From assembly GCF_000949475.1 (NCBI RefSeq), contig NZ_JRHC01000005.1, positions 124,001-188,000 of the forward strand: a DNA stretch of 64,000 bases, in the 5' to 3' direction. How positions within the stretch are numbered: position 1 is the first letter of the stretch; each line of letters starts with the position of its first letter. Positions 63,079 to 64,000 of the stretch are shown here, piece after piece. Made by a program: the position numbers and the translations under genes. This stretch comes from Draconibacterium sediminis (GTDB lineage: Bacteria > Bacteroidota > Bacteroidia > Bacteroidales > Prolixibacteraceae). The notes below the pieces were generated by a model. The model was not told the DNA's origin and did not search any database. It was given only the letters and a program-made list of their open reading frames with translations.

Positions 63079-64000
63079 ATGGCGAATCTAACAACAACTT
63101 ATATGGGTGTAGAGCTAAAAAATCCACTCATACTTGGAGCAAGCAACTTAGTATCGAAACCCGATGTAATTAAACAAATCGAAGAAGCCGGAATTGGGGC
63201 GATTGTATACCGTTCGTTATTCGAGGAGCAAATTCAACTCGAAAGTTTGCAAATGGATGAGTTACTCAGCGAATATGAAAACCGAAACGCAGAAATGACT
63301 GATCTTTTTCCGGGATTAAAACATGCCGGACCAAAAGAGCATTTATACAATGTGGAGAAACTGGTTAAAAGTGTTGATGTTCCGGTATTTGCAAGTCTGA
63401 ATGCCATTTACGAACCAACCTGGGTTGAATATGCACAGGAACTGGAAAAAACAGGTGTGGCAGGTTTGGAAATAAACCTTTATGCCGTGCCGGGGTATTT
63501 CGAAGTAACCGGCGAATCGATTGAAGACAAGCAGGTGCAAATTGTAAAAGCCATTAAACAAGTGGTTAAAATTCCGGTGAGTGTAAAAATGAGTTTGTTT
63601 TACACCAATCCATTGAATTTTATTAAAAAGGTTGATGAGGCCGGTGCTGATGGTTATGTGTTATTTAACCGCTTTTTCCAACCCGAAATAGATATTGAAA
63701 AAGAAGAATATTTCTACCCATGGGAATTAAGTAACCCAAAAGACCATATGGTAGGTTTGCGCTATGCAGGCTTGTTGCACGGAAATGTGGAGGGAAGTGT
63801 TTGTATTAGCCGTGGTATTTACGATGCCAACGACGTAATAAAAATGCTGCTTGCCGGAGCCGATGTGGTGCAGGTGGTAAGTACCATTTACCGTAATTCG
63901 CCATCGGTAGTTTCTGATATTCTTATGGATATCAATAAGTGGATGGACGATAAAGGATACAAGACGCTTGATGATTTCAGGGGAAAACTATCACGTAAAA
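63079..64000 (+). CDS. dihydroorotate dehydrogenase-like protein (cut by window edge)
   Basis: The frame opens at the ATG 63079 (MANLTTTYMGVELKNPLILG) and runs to the edge without a stop, 307 residues so far of an expected 330 or so. It is an FMN-type TIM barrel related to PyrD: VELKNPLILGASNLVSKPDV, then VPVFASLNAIYEPTWVEYAQ, VKIPVSVKMSLFYTNP, GADGYVLFNRFFQPEI, and the phosphate-binding VVQVVSTIYRN. The PyrD motif NxSxPN is replaced by EINLYAVP, so it is the DHOD-like paralogue group rather than PyrD itself. The reaction is unknown. Confidence 0.85.
   Translation, partial: MANLTTTYMGVELKNPLILGASNLVSKPDVIKQIEEAGIGAIVYRSLFEEQIQLESLQMDELLSEYENRNAEMTDLFPGLKHAGPKEHLYNVEKLVKSVDVPVFASLNAIYEPTWVEYAQELEKTGVAGLEINLYAVPGYFEVTGESIEDKQVQIVKAIKQVVKIPVSVKMSLFYTNPLNFIKKVDEAGADGYVLFNRFFQPEIDIEKEEYFYPWELSNPKDHMVGLRYAGLLHGNVEGSVCISRGIYDANDVIKMLLAGADVVQVVSTIYRNSPSVVSDILMDINKWMDDKGYKTLDDFRGKLSRK

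Overview
The window looks like chromosomal DNA of a Bacteroidota bacterium, most plausibly a marine or sediment Bacteroidales/Marinilabiliales type (Prolixibacteraceae-like). This rests on the gene families present (GH43 with signal peptide, DUF4831, ComEC-def-ruvX order, spoT-fur-purA order, serC-serA-DUF1015 order, a gliding-motility C-terminal type domain), on several TAnnTTTG -7 promoter boxes, and on low-to-moderate GC by eye. The genus is inference. No rRNA or tRNA gene was recognised.

Layout. 1-8300: a cut GH43 glycosidase; a BlaI-type repressor with a large M56 (BlaR1-like) membrane peptidase, preceded by three evenly phased palindromes; small secreted proteins; the N-end-rule gene aat with a decayed second copy of its 3' end nearby; a DUF4831 protein. 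8300-15500: a palindromic-repeat patch, a divergent peptide transporter/dipeptidase pair, then VOC, TfoX_C, a D-amino-acid PLP enzyme and pncB. 15700-22500: a minus-strand run of miaA, NUDIX, gmhB-like, spoT/rel, fur and purA. 22800-30450: mnmD, sua5, trkA-trkH, and ruvX-def-comEC. 30600-35200: a secreted Tyr/His-rich protein and a four-gene cluster ending in a NarL-type two-component pair. 35200-47000: ppdK, two tandem small-RNA-like units, clpB, an orphan Hpt protein, gcvT, serC-serA-DUF1015. 47300-51000: a fusion of receiver domains with a PPDK-type ATP-grasp, and a cysteine-cluster protein. 51100-54750: an accessory island. 54880-58140: a uxaB-uxaA hexuronate operon behind a LacI-like operator. 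58300-64000: a secreted FAD oxidoreductase, a membrane pyrophosphatase, and a DHOD-like protein cut by the right edge.

The part most likely to be new is the island at 51100-54750. It contains a degraded group II intron-like 3' end, a DUF2971 gene, six tandem ~41-bp palindromic units, a DUF6261-like gene, and four ~158-bp elements. Each ~158-bp element is bounded by the same 9-bp inverted ends, and two of them flank a DUF559 (Vsr-like) endonuclease gene. Three further points deserve attention: the duplicated promoter-to-terminator units before clpB, the 21-bp-phased operators before the BlaI/M56 pair, and the composite M56 peptidase with ExbD-like and gliding-motility-like modules.

Metabolically the window links PPi-based energy use (PPDK, membrane pyrophosphatase), serine and glycine metabolism (SerC, SerA, GcvT), galacturonate breakdown (UxaB, UxaA), NAD salvage (PncB) and peptide use (POT transporter, PepD).
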